From: Pseudooceanicola sp. HF7 | Lineage (GTDB): Bacteria; Pseudomonadota; Alphaproteobacteria; Rhodobacterales; Rhodobacteraceae | Direction of reading: 5' to 3' | DNA length: 64,000 nucleotides | Assembly: GCF_011806405.1 (NCBI RefSeq) | Contig: NZ_JAATOW010000001.1 | Span: forward strand, 1 to 64,000 | Shown here: in pieces, positions 32,450 to 40,065 of the stretch | Position numbering within the stretch: the first letter of the stretch is position 1 | How the letters are laid out: every line of letters starts with the position of its first letter | The notes under the pieces: model-generated | Databases searched by the model: none | What the model saw: the letters and a program-made list of their open reading frames with translations, nothing else | What the model was told of the DNA's origin: nothing | Position numbers and translations under genes: made by a program

Positions 32450-33184
32450 TCAACAGATTTCTTCCGGCTTCATGTCCTGTGTGACTTCTTTGGCCTGTCC
32501 ACGCCCCTCAGAGCGGGCGCGGGCGGCAGAAGTGAGGGCCTTGAACAGGCGTCTTTGGCGTTTTGCATAGGGAATGTGCTCTGGATGCCATTGCACGCCA
32601 AGCGCGAACGGGTCCGAAATCCGCTCCACGGCCTGAATCATGCCGGCTTCGTCCCTTGCGGCGATTCGCAGCCCGTCGCCCAGACGGTCCACGGCCTGGC
32701 TGTGCAGCGCGTTCACGCGCATCGGTTGTGTTCCGGCAATGCGGGCAAGGTGGGTTTCCTTGCAGACCGCGATCCGGCGGCGGGGCAGGACGGTGCGGTA
32801 GCGGCGCGAGGAATAGACCTGGAACGCGTCCTGGTGAAGGGTGCCGCCCTGCACGATGTTCAGCATCTGGGCGCCGCGGCAGATGCCCAGGACCGGGATG
32901 CCACGGTCCAGCGCGGCTTCGATCACGGCCTTTTCCATGCGGTCGCGGGCCGGGTCCAGCGTGACCCTTGCCACGATCTCCATGTCGTAGAGACCCGGAG
33001 AGATATCATCGCCGCCGCCGATAACGATGCCGTCCACGCGCTCAAGGTCGATGTGGTCTTCTTCGACCCATTTCAGGGCCTTCGCGCCGGCCAGCCGCAG
33101 GTTCAGCCAGATCAGCGGAAAGATCCGCCAGCCTGATTTGCGCGAAACGGTGACGCCGACGACGGGCCGGCTCAAGAGATCCAC
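32450..33184 (-). CDS. Class I glutamine amidotransferase-like / gamma-glutamyl hydrolase (PuuD-type)
   Basis: A 244-residue alpha/beta hydrolase of the peptidase C26 group. The nucleophile C102 sits in GICRGAQ and the H200-x-E202 pair in VQWHPEH, so the Cys-His-Glu triad is complete. Family members cleave gamma-glutamyl amides, such as gamma-glutamyl-GABA in PuuD. The start lies 13 bases inside the end of the amidoligase gene, so the two are co-translated. With an amidoligase partner it may hydrolyse, or supply ammonia for, a gamma-linked amide product (inference). Confidence 0.87.
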   Translation of the reverse strand: MDLLSRPVVGVTVSRKSGWRIFPLIWLNLRLAGAKALKWVEEDHIDLERVDGIVIGGGDDISPGLYDMEIVARVTLDPARDRMEKAVIEAALDRGIPVLGICRGAQMLNIVQGGTLHQDAFQVYSSRRYRTVLPRRRIAVCKETHLARIAGTQPMRVNALHSQAVDRLGDGLRIAARDEAGMIQAVERISDPFALGVQWHPEHIPYAKRQRRLFKALTSAARARSEGRGQAKEVTQDMKPEEIC

Positions 33185-34173
33185 CTGCGCCAGCCGCCGG
33201 CCAGCCGGTCATGCCCGTTCGCGCGCAGGATGTCAGAGGCCGTTTCGGCCCAGTCCGAGGCCGTGCTGGTCAGCTTGCGCCGGTGTTCGATCCAGGCACC
33301 GCAGAGCCGGTCCAGCGTGGCGCGGTCTTCGGCCAGGGTTTCGATCGCGACCCAGTTGGCCCATTCGCCGGTGATGCTCCATTTAGGGTCCTCGATGCGG
33401 CAATCGGGGAAGCGGTAGTGATAGGCGGGCCGGGCAGAGATGGCGCTGTCCTCTCCGAACTGCTGGCGGATCAGGTCGGGGTCGATTTCCGCGAAGATCG
33501 GGAGCATGTCCAGGGCGTGGTTCCGGGAAGGCGCATGCTCAAGATAGATCCGGGCCAGCTCGCGCACCGTCTCCGGCGGGCCGCCGGCCAGGTCGTCGCG
33601 CAAGGAACGCGGATAGCGGTCCACGAAGGGCAGCAGGCGGCGGGAAATGTCGATCGGGTAGGAGCGGCGCAGCACCGGTTCCGTCATCGCGAAGGCGGTC
33701 AGCACGGCCCAGAGATGCGTGACCTTGGGATGGATGATCTGCACGTTCAGATGCACGCCGTAGCCCAGCAGGATACCGTGTTCGGTGCCAAAGGCGCCCT
33801 GTTCCTCGAAATGGATGAGAAGCGCGTCAAGATCGGGCAGGTGCACCGGATCGAAGGGAGAGGTGACCAGCTCTACGGGGACCAGGTTGCGGGCCAGGTC
33901 CAGGGCGGCACGGCCCAGGTCGCTGGTGTCGGCCTGCTTGCGATAGGCGGTGTCGATGTAAATTTTGCAAGAACCGAAGGGGGTCTCGCTCACCCGCATG
34001 TCGGGGCCGTCTTTCTGAAGCTCTCCGCCGAACTCCTGCACCAGGATCTCTGCCGAGCGATCCTCTGGCAGCCCGCCATATTCGACCTCTACCCCGACCT
34101 TGCGCACGGAGCCATCGGTGGCCTTGGGCGTGGGCAGGGCGGGGGCCTTCGTGCTGGGGGCGTTCTTGTCCAT
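33172..34173 (-). CDS. Amidoligase family protein (COOH-NH2 ligase)
   Basis: A 333-residue protein with the VGVEVEYGG opening of the amidoligase family, a branch of the carboxylate-amine/glutamine synthetase-like ligases. Conserved acid and basic patches follow (HGILLGYGVHLNV, RNHALDMLPIFAEID). Such enzymes are predicted to make amide bonds between a carboxylate and an amine using ATP. Iyer and Aravind described families of this type that occur in operons with glutamine amidotransferase-like proteins, as seen here. The product is unknown. The gene overlaps the hydrolase gene at its 3' end. Confidence 0.8.
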   Translation of the reverse strand: MDKNAPSTKAPALPTPKATDGSVRKVGVEVEYGGLPEDRSAEILVQEFGGELQKDGPDMRVSETPFGSCKIYIDTAYRKQADTSDLGRAALDLARNLVPVELVTSPFDPVHLPDLDALLIHFEEQGAFGTEHGILLGYGVHLNVQIIHPKVTHLWAVLTAFAMTEPVLRRSYPIDISRRLLPFVDRYPRSLRDDLAGGPPETVRELARIYLEHAPSRNHALDMLPIFAEIDPDLIRQQFGEDSAISARPAYHYRFPDCRIEDPKWSITGEWANWVAIETLAEDRATLDRLCGAWIEHRRKLTSTASDWAETASDILRANGHDRLAGGWRRWIS

Positions 34174-34215
34174 GCGGGATAGCCTTTCCTCTGGCCTTGT
34201 TTGTCAAAAGCCTGA

Positions 34216-34246
34216 CCCCGACGGCTGCAAAAGGCAACCGACGGGG
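34216..34246 (-). terminator. Hairpin after the histidine kinase gene
   Basis: CCCCG-A-CGG pairs with CCG-A-CGGGG around an inner TGC/GCA stem. On the minus strand it is followed by GGCTTTTGAC. It lies between the kinase stop and the amidoligase start, so it may separate the stress locus from the amidoligase operon. The stem has one internal A-A mismatch. Confidence 0.5.
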
Positions 34247-34267
34247 GCAGGACGTGCGACAGGGGCC

Positions 34268-35986
34268 TCAGTAATCCAGCGGTTCGGGCTGGAAGGTCAT
34301 GACCTCGAACGAGATGGCGGCGCGGTATTCCTTTTCCGTCTCCGAGGTCTCGACGGTGCTGCCAAGCTGGGTGGCAAAGGCGCGGATCAGCTGGTTGCCC
34401 AGGCCCGTGCTTTCCCCTTCCCGGCTTTCCGGTTCGCGGTGGCCCTTGGAGTTGACCATGACCAGCTCTGCCCGGTGATCCTTCTGGGTCAGGTGAAGGG
34501 TCAGCCAGGGTTCGCCCGTGTCATTGGCCGTGTACTTCGCGGCATTTGCCATCAGTTCGGAGGCCAGCAGGGACAGCGGCACCGCTTGGTCGGGGTAGAG
34601 GATCACGTCCTCCACATCGATCTTGACGCGGATCCGGTGCCCCGACGAGGCGCTGGCCTGCAGCGTCTGGTTCGCCACCTCGCGGACAAGGTTGCCCACG
34701 TTCACCTGCCCCTGGCTTTCCACCTGGTGCAGGTTGCGGTGGATGGAGGCCATGGCCAGCACCCGGTCCTGCAGGCGCGTCAGGATCGCCTTGGTTTCCT
34801 CCGAATGGGCGCGGCGGATGTTCATGTTCATGATGGAAGAGATGAGCTGAAGGTTGTTCTTCACCCGGTGGTGGACCTCTTTCAGCAGCACGTTGCGCTG
34901 GCGCACAGCGTTCTCAAGCTCTGCCTGGTCCTGCAGGATCGTCTCTGCCATCAGGATGAAGTCTTCTTCCATGTTGCGCAGCTCATCCGAAGACCGCGCC
35001 ATGGTGCGGTGATCCTCGAAGGTGCGGACGCGTTCGAAGCGGCGCATGCGGCGGCTGAGCTGGCGGATATGGCGGCCTGCCATGCGGTCGATGGCGATGA
35101 AGCCCACGACGACGGAGGCGATCCACATGAGCACCGGGAACAGGATCACAGGAGCCTGGACCTGTTCGGTCATGTTGGACACGGAGGGCCAGATCCCAAG
35201 CGCAAAGACCTTCTGGTCGACAACCGGCACCACCACGTAAAGCTGGTCCTCGCCCAGGCGGCTCTGGCCGGAGAAGACCACCGGCGCCATGGAGGCGATG
35301 TCCTCAAGCGTGGCGCGGATCGGCAGGATCTGTTCAGATTGCCCGAAACCGGTCGTGGCGGTCAGGATCTCTCCGGCCGCGTTGAAGGTCATCAACTGCT
35401 CAGGCGTTGTCGCCGTCTCTGGCAGTTTTTCCAGTTCCAGCACCGAATGGGGCACGGAAATCAGGACATAGCCTGCGTATTCCCCGCCGAAATACACCGG
35501 CTGGGAGACGAGAAGCACCGAGGTGTGGCTGATCGCGCCATCCTTGCTGACCAGAACCGAAGGGGCCTGTTCCTTGATGATCTTCAGGTGGTTGGCACGC
35601 TCTGACACGTCAATGCCCACACCTTCGGAGGCGCATTCAAGCTGACCGTCGATCGGAATGAACGCGGCCAGGCTGAACTCTGGCTGTTGCGCGTTGAAAT
35701 CCTGCATCATGGCCCGGCAGTTCGCGGCATCGTAGCCGTTCACCTCTACGGCGCGCGCCAACCCGGAGGCGGCGCCATAGGCCTGTTGCAGGATTCCGCG
35801 CTCGTTCTCCACACTCTGCTGGGTCAGCGCGAGGAGCGACAGGCGTGTCACTTCCTCGGATTGGGTGCTGACCTGGCTGGTCTGGTAGATGGCAATGAAG
35901 CCAATGGGCGCAAGCGCAAGGGAGAGTATGCCCGCAATCCTGAAACTCAGACTGCGTCTCCAAGGTGTTTTGGCAGTATGTGGCAT
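34268..35986 (-). CDS. Sensor histidine kinase, HisKA_2 (HWE-related) type, of the general stress response locus
   Basis: A 572-residue membrane kinase. The first helix (about 15-35) and second helix (about 278-300) bracket a large periplasmic sensor region resembling a double CACHE domain. A HAMP-like linker follows, then the HisKA_2 dimerisation motif EVHHRVKNNLQLISSIMNM (the phosphoacceptor is probably H373) and an ATPase domain (about 460-560). Kinases of this class phosphorylate PhyR in the alphaproteobacterial stress response. It starts 12 bases after the ecfG stop, so nepR, ecfG and the kinase form one operon. Confidence 0.9.
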   Translation of the reverse strand: MPHTAKTPWRRSLSFRIAGILSLALAPIGFIAIYQTSQVSTQSEEVTRLSLLALTQQSVENERGILQQAYGAASGLARAVEVNGYDAANCRAMMQDFNAQQPEFSLAAFIPIDGQLECASEGVGIDVSERANHLKIIKEQAPSVLVSKDGAISHTSVLLVSQPVYFGGEYAGYVLISVPHSVLELEKLPETATTPEQLMTFNAAGEILTATTGFGQSEQILPIRATLEDIASMAPVVFSGQSRLGEDQLYVVVPVVDQKVFALGIWPSVSNMTEQVQAPVILFPVLMWIASVVVGFIAIDRMAGRHIRQLSRRMRRFERVRTFEDHRTMARSSDELRNMEEDFILMAETILQDQAELENAVRQRNVLLKEVHHRVKNNLQLISSIMNMNIRRAHSEETKAILTRLQDRVLAMASIHRNLHQVESQGQVNVGNLVREVANQTLQASASSGHRIRVKIDVEDVILYPDQAVPLSLLASELMANAAKYTANDTGEPWLTLHLTQKDHRAELVMVNSKGHREPESREGESTGLGNQLIRAFATQLGSTVETSETEKEYRAAISFEVMTFQPEPLDY

Positions 35987-35998
35987 TAGGGTGTTTCG

Positions 35999-36553
35999 TC
36001 AGCGGGCCGTCATAGGCTTTGCATTGACCACGGCCATCGTCGCGCGGTCCGTGAGTTCCATCGTTTCGTCGTCGTTGAGCTGGAGTATCTCCGACAGGCG
36101 GGCCCGTCCGCGGTTCGCGCGGCTCTTGATCGTACCGACGGCGACGCCACAGGTGGCGGCCGCTTCCTCGTAGGAGGCGCCAAGCGCACCCACCAACATC
36201 AGCGCTTCACGCTGTTCGTCGGGCAATTGGTCGAAGGCGCGCTTGAAGTCGGCCATCTGCAGGCGGCCGTCATGCGCGGGCTTCTCCGACAGGGAGGCCG
36301 CAAAGATGCCATCGCTGTCCGACACCTCACGGCGGGTCTTGCGAAGGCTGGAATAATACGTGTTCCGGAGGATCGTGAACAACCAGGCGCGCAGGTTGGT
36401 CCCGGCTTCGAACTTCTCAATGTTCGTCCAGGCCTTGACGATGGCATCCTGCACAAGGTCATCCGCAGTCGCCCCGTTCCGGGTCAGACCCAGGGCAAAT
36501 GCGCGCAACGCCGGCAGATGATCGACAAGTTCATCGCGGGGGGATGCGCTCAT
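35999..36553 (-). CDS. ecfG: EcfG-type sigma factor of the general stress response
   Basis: A 184-residue ECF sigma factor of the EcfG (ECF15) class. Region 2 includes LRAFALGLTRNGATADDLVQ, TNLRAWLFTILRNTYYS; region 4 includes LPDEQREALMLVGALGASYE and VAVGTIKSRANRGRARL. It directs transcription of stress genes from GGAAC-N16/17-CGTT promoters and is held by NepR until PhyR is phosphorylated. Its ATG overlaps the nepR stop codon. The kinase follows in the same operon. Confidence 0.94.
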   Translation of the reverse strand: MSASPRDELVDHLPALRAFALGLTRNGATADDLVQDAIVKAWTNIEKFEAGTNLRAWLFTILRNTYYSSLRKTRREVSDSDGIFAASLSEKPAHDGRLQMADFKRAFDQLPDEQREALMLVGALGASYEEAAATCGVAVGTIKSRANRGRARLSEILQLNDDETMELTDRATMAVVNAKPMTAR

Positions 36554-36711
36554 TTACTGGTCTCCTGGCTGGTCGCGGACTGATCCTGCGTTTTCAGTTG
36601 CTCAAGCAGGTCCTTGAACCTGTCGGGAATGTCCTCTTCCAACGTTGACCGGAAGACTTTCCTGAGATTCTCGTCGATCCCGCCGCTCGTTTTTGGTTTC
36701 GAGTGACCCAA
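36550..36711 (-). CDS. nepR: Anti-sigma factor NepR
   Basis: A 53-residue protein (start TTG, read as Met): GHSKPKTSGGIDENLRKVF, then RSTLEEDIPDRFKDLLEQL, then a polar tail ending TSK. The two short helices with E/D-N-L-R-K and IPDRF..LLEQL match NepR, which sequesters EcfG and is captured by phosphorylated PhyR. No ATG is available before the upstream stop codon; TTG at 36711 has AGGA a few bases upstream. The stop codon overlaps the ecfG start (ATGA), giving translational coupling that balances sigma and anti-sigma. Confidence 0.9.
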   Translation of the reverse strand: MGHSKPKTSGGIDENLRKVFRSTLEEDIPDRFKDLLEQLKTQDQSATSQETSK

Positions 36712-36755
36712 TTTCCTGATTCCTTTCCAGCTCCGGAGATTTTCTTACTGCTAGC

Positions 36756-36788
36756 GGAACCTAACGCGGCATGCTGGAGTTAGGTTCC
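36756..36788. promoter_or_regulatory. Bidirectional EcfG promoter between nepR-ecfG and phyR
   Basis: Plus strand: GGAAC (36756-36760), 17 bases, then AGTT (36778-36781), toward phyR. Minus strand: GGAAC (36788-36784), 17 bases, then CGTT (36766-36763), toward nepR. The two are formed by a perfect 10-base inverted repeat (GGAACCTAAC / GTTAGGTTCC), so the -10 of one overlaps the -35 of the other. This fits autoregulation of the stress locus by EcfG. Confidence 0.85.
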
Positions 36789-36815
36789 CAGGAATTCGAG
36801 AAAACAGGGGATAAA

Positions 36816-37628
36816 ATGTCACTCTCTTCCGGCACCACGGATCTTTCGGCGCTCATCGGGGCGCACCTTCCCTTTCTTCGCCGGTATGCACGTGCCCTGA
36901 CCGGTTCGCAAAGCTCCGGCGATGCCTACGCGGCCGCCACCCTTGAAGCCATCCTTCAGGACCGCTCGGTCTTTGAGACCGGGATTGGCGACAAGGCGGG
37001 GCTCTTCAAGGTTTTCCATACCATCTGGGCCAGCTCCGGCGCTCCCGTCGCGGTCGAAGCCGAAGGGGCAGAAGCCCTTGCCCAGAAACACATGGCCAAG
37101 CTCAGCCCGAACACGCGCGAAGCGCTGCTTCTGCACACCATCGAGGATTTCAATACGTCCGAGGTCGCCGCGATCATGGACACTGACACCTCCGAAGTTG
37201 AAACGCTGCTGTCCACCGCACGTCAGGAAATGTCCGATGCAGTCTCCGGTCGTGTCCTGATCATCGAGGACGAGGCGATCATCGCCATGGACCTCGAAGC
37301 GCTTGTCGCCGAGATGGGCCACCGCATCACCGGCGTGGCCCGCACCCACACCGAAGCCGTGCAACTTGGCAAGTCGGAGCGCCCGGACCTGATCCTGGCA
37401 GATATCCAGCTGGCCGATAACTCCAGCGGCATCGACGCGGTGAACGAGCTGCTGGGTGAGCTGGGCGAACGCCCGGTGATCTTCATCACGGCCTTCCCGG
37501 AACGGCTGCTGACCGGCGAACGCCCGGAACCGGCCTTCCTGATCTCCAAGCCTTACCGCGAAGACCAAGTGCGCTCTGCCGTGAGCCAGGCGATGTTCTT
37601 TGCCTCGACGGAAACGCTCAAGGGCTGA
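36816..37628 (+). CDS. phyR: Response regulator / anti-anti-sigma factor PhyR
   Basis: A 270-residue protein joining an N-terminal EcfG-like sigma mimic (about 10-140; LPFLRRYARALTGSQSSGDA, LSPNTREALLLHTIEDF) to a C-terminal receiver domain (146-265) with acidic pair E151-D152, phosphorylated aspartate D196 (ILADIQLAD), T-loop FITAFP and K at SKPYR. Phosphorylation frees the sigma-like domain to bind NepR. AGGGGA precedes the ATG at 36816; the in-frame ATG at 36771 lies inside the promoter and is rejected. Divergent from nepR. Confidence 0.95.
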   Translation: MSLSSGTTDLSALIGAHLPFLRRYARALTGSQSSGDAYAAATLEAILQDRSVFETGIGDKAGLFKVFHTIWASSGAPVAVEAEGAEALAQKHMAKLSPNTREALLLHTIEDFNTSEVAAIMDTDTSEVETLLSTARQEMSDAVSGRVLIIEDEAIIAMDLEALVAEMGHRITGVARTHTEAVQLGKSERPDLILADIQLADNSSGIDAVNELLGELGERPVIFITAFPERLLTGERPEPAFLISKPYREDQVRSAVSQAMFFASTETLKG

Positions 37629-37677
37629 TCCCTTGGCAGGTGGCGGCGCAGTGGCGCCTCCCTTCATCAGCACGAAA

Positions 37678-37708
37678 GAAACGCCCCGCCGCTTCGGTGG
37701 GGCGTTTC
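37678..37708. terminator. Bidirectional terminator between phyR and the DUF1328 gene
   Basis: GAAACGCCCCGCC and GGTGGGGCGTTTC pair into a 13-base stem (one G-T wobble) with a GCTTC loop. The flanks are T-rich in both directions, so it can end both the phyR message and the convergent DUF1328 message. Confidence 0.85.
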
Positions 37709-37711
37709 TGT

Positions 37712-37912
37712 TCATGCTGATCGTTCCATGCTGGCGCGATCGCGCCGGTGTCGGCTCTTCATCAGGCTCCCGACAAGTGCGGACAGCCCAAGGATGGCGA
37801 AGAACACGCTGAACAGCTGTGCGATCTCCGTAGAGGCGACGGCGATCCCGGTGAAACCGAAAATCCCGGCGATGAGCGCGACAGCGAGGAAAACTTTGGC
37901 CCATAGTTGCAT
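37712..37912 (-). CDS. DUF1328-family small membrane protein
   Basis: A 66-residue protein with two predicted helices (WAKVFLAVALIAGIFGFTGI and about 31-50, LFSVFFAILGLSALVGSLM) joined by a short alanine/threonine turn, and a basic C terminus. This is the DUF1328 (YtjA-like) pattern; the function of the family is not established. AGGA lies eight bases before the ATG. A perfect EcfG-type promoter precedes it, so it is a likely member of the general stress regulon encoded next door. Confidence 0.82.
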   Translation of the reverse strand: MQLWAKVFLAVALIAGIFGFTGIAVASTEIAQLFSVFFAILGLSALVGSLMKSRHRRDRASMERSA

Positions 37913-37965
37913 GGTGGCATTCCTTTCGCTGTCGTCACGCCCCTTTCAGGGCCTGTTGCAAAAAG

Positions 37966-37991
37966 AACGCCACGGTAAGCCAAGGGGTTCC
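37966..37991 (-). promoter_or_regulatory. EcfG-type promoter of the DUF1328 gene
   Basis: On the minus strand GGAAC (37991-37987), a 17-base spacer and CGTT (37969-37966) match the EcfG consensus exactly, with the same spacing as the nepR promoter. The predicted start leaves a leader of about 45 bases before the ATG at 37912. Confidence 0.8.
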
Positions 37992-38176
37992 CGGCAATGA
38001 TCGCATGCGCGGCCTTATGCGCGTCACAACTGCGGCATCTGGAGGTGGAGCGCGAAGTTTATCCCGTAACTCGTTGAAGGGTTTGGTAATTTCAGGAAGC
38101 CACTCTTTGCAAATAAAGCTTGCAGCTTTTGCAAATCGGCCATGCAAGCGGCTGAGCGGGGCAGGAAGCGGCCCCG

Positions 38177-39193
38177 TCAGTCCAATTCGCGCCCGGCCGT
38201 GACGCCGCTGACAAGCTGATAGGACAACAGGTCCGGAATATCGGCCGGATCCCGGACAAGCGGGCTGACCTTCCCGGCAAGCGCCCGGATCATCTCGCTC
38301 TCTGGTGTCCAGGCCTCTTCGGCGCGGTCCCAATCGGTGAAGCGGAAGCGCAGCACGGCGCCATTGCCGGCCTGGGCCATGCGCGCCATGTCCGCCGGAT
38401 GCACCGATCCGATACGCGGATAGCCCCCGATCGTCTGGCATTCGGCCAGCAGCATGAAGGGCGTGCCGTCCCCGGTGATCTGAAGATCCCCCGCCTGGAT
38501 CGGTTCCGAGGCCAAGCCCCCCGCGTCCAGGTGCCAGTCGGCGTGATCCTCCGTCAGCAATTGCATGGCCTGCCGGTTGCTGCGCGTGCCGCGGGTAAAG
38601 CTGGCCGCCGCGAAGGCCGCGCGCTGTGCCTCTGAGAAGAGATCGGTTTGCGGGCCGGCCAGAACACGGATCACACCACCGTCAAAGCGCGCCTCGGCGC
38701 GGATCAGGCAGGGCGGACGGGCAGGGGCGGGATCCTCGCCCACCGGCAACTCTGTTCCGGCCTCAAGCAGGCTGCCGATCCGAACCGCAAGATGCGTGGC
38801 GCGACTGGCCAGCACGGGCCGCGTGGCGATCCCGCCGGCGGGGGTGAGGTAGCCGGTCGTCCCGGACTCGACTGGGCCGATCTTCAGCATGTCGCCCGGC
38901 TGAACCGGATGGGCCGCATGCCAGGCAAGGGGCCGGCCGTTGAGCGTGGCGCGCATCGGCGCGCCGGTCAGGGCCAGGCGCATGGGCGCATCGACCGTGA
39001 AGCTGCCGCCCATCCCGGGCATCTCGATCCCCGCCAGAACCTCCGGACTGCGCAGCAGGGCCGCGGCCTCGAACAGGGCCAGGCGGTCCAGGGCGCCGCC
39101 GCGCGACAGGCCCTGCGCCCCCAGTCCCGGACGCCCCAGATCCTGCACGGTCAGGCCGGGCCCGGCGGTCTCAATTCGCAGGTGCGCGCTCAT
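38177..39193 (-). CDS. pxpC: Biotin-dependent carboxyltransferase-family protein, 5-oxoprolinase subunit C-like
   Basis: A 338-residue protein of the KipA/PxpC/urea amidolyase-C family. It opens LRIETAGPGLTVQDLGRPGL and contains GGALDRLALFEAAALL and GGYPRIGSVHPADMARMAQA, conserved across the family. With PxpB and PxpA such proteins hydrolyse 5-oxoproline to glutamate. The start overlaps the pxpB-like stop by four bases. No PxpA (LamB/YcsF) gene is seen in the window, so the activity of the pair here is uncertain. Confidence 0.87.
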   Translation of the reverse strand: MSAHLRIETAGPGLTVQDLGRPGLGAQGLSRGGALDRLALFEAAALLRSPEVLAGIEMPGMGGSFTVDAPMRLALTGAPMRATLNGRPLAWHAAHPVQPGDMLKIGPVESGTTGYLTPAGGIATRPVLASRATHLAVRIGSLLEAGTELPVGEDPAPARPPCLIRAEARFDGGVIRVLAGPQTDLFSEAQRAAFAAASFTRGTRSNRQAMQLLTEDHADWHLDAGGLASEPIQAGDLQITGDGTPFMLLAECQTIGGYPRIGSVHPADMARMAQAGNGAVLRFRFTDWDRAEEAWTPESEMIRALAGKVSPLVRDPADIPDLLSYQLVSGVTAGRELD

Positions 39194-39993
39194 GACAGGA
39201 CCTCCAGGCGGCCACCGGCGCTGCCGCCTTCGCGGGTCAGCGCCTCTCTTTCAGACAGGGAAATGCGGTGGAAGCGGAACATGTCCCCGGCGCGCAGGGG
39301 CATCGGGTCCTCTGCCTCTGGCTGGAAGGGGCGGAAGGCCGTGCGGGCGATCTGCAGCCAGCCGGTGGGCGATGGATTGGCAAAGAGGACAAGTTGCCGG
39401 ATCGCCACCGTCAGCGCGCCCGGCGGCACCTCCTTGGTCAGCTCCGTCTGGCGCGGGAAGTCCCATTCCATCGGCAAGAGCCCAAGGTAGGGCTGCCCCG
39501 GCGCGAAGCCGATGGCGATCACCCTTGGCCGCGCGTCCAGGATCTGTTGCACCGCCTGCTCCTGTGACAGGCCCGTCTGTTCACAGGCACGGCCCAGGCC
39601 TACCCCATCCGCGCCATCGAAGCTGACCGGCACATGCCAGATGCGTGTCGCAGGCTCTTCGGGCAGGGCCAGCCAGTCGCGGCTGGCAATCAGGTCTTCC
39701 AGCACTTCCGCGATATCGGGGCGGGCGCAGACCTCGCGGTCGAAACGCACCTGGACCGAGGCAAGGGCCGGCAGGATTTCCGTCACGCCCGGGGTTTCCC
39801 GGGCTTCCTCACCAAAGGCGCGCGCGGCGCGATTGGCCCCTTCCGTGAAGACAGAGTCAAACCGGACAAGAAAGCCATCCATCCCCAAGGGGCGAAGCTG
39901 CGGGAAACGTTCTGCCTGCGGATCAATCAATTTCTTCGGCCATTCATCTGGGAGTGTAGGTTTCTCTTGACCTGATTTGCAAAACGTCGACAA
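39190..39993 (-). CDS. pxpB: 5-oxoprolinase subunit B-like protein (KipI/PxpB family)
   Basis: A protein of up to 267 residues with the KipI/PxpB fold. Family similarity starts around residue 29 (QLRPLGMDGFLVRFDSVF) and includes VPVSFDGADGVGL and IAIGFAPGQPYLGLLP. It pairs with the downstream PxpC-like protein. The first in-frame start (TTG at 39993) lies within a palindrome and has no ribosome site, so the real start is probably further in: TTG at 39930 or ATG at 39882. It diverges from the third TRAP operon. Confidence 0.8.
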   Translation of the reverse strand: MSTFCKSGQEKPTLPDEWPKKLIDPQAERFPQLRPLGMDGFLVRFDSVFTEGANRAARAFGEEARETPGVTEILPALASVQVRFDREVCARPDIAEVLEDLIASRDWLALPEEPATRIWHVPVSFDGADGVGLGRACEQTGLSQEQAVQQILDARPRVIAIGFAPGQPYLGLLPMEWDFPRQTELTKEVPPGALTVAIRQLVLFANPSPTGWLQIARTAFRPFQPEAEDPMPLRAGDMFRFHRISLSEREALTREGGSAGGRLEVLS

Positions 39994-40004
39994 ATTGTCA
40001 ACGT
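39984..40004. promoter_or_regulatory. 21-base palindromic operator between pxpB and the TRAP operon
   Basis: Around a central A, nine of ten base pairs are symmetric: ACGT-C-GACAA-A-TTGTC-A-ACGT. Such odd-centred palindromes with TTGTC/GACAA are common targets of GntR-type regulators. The site lies about 60 bases before the dctP start and overlaps the first possible pxpB start, so it could control both directions. No GntR gene of that class lies in the window. Confidence 0.6.
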
Positions 40005-40065
40005 AATGTCACTGAAACCTCAGGGTGACCGACAGAGTCGCCTAAATTACCGACAGGAGATCCCG

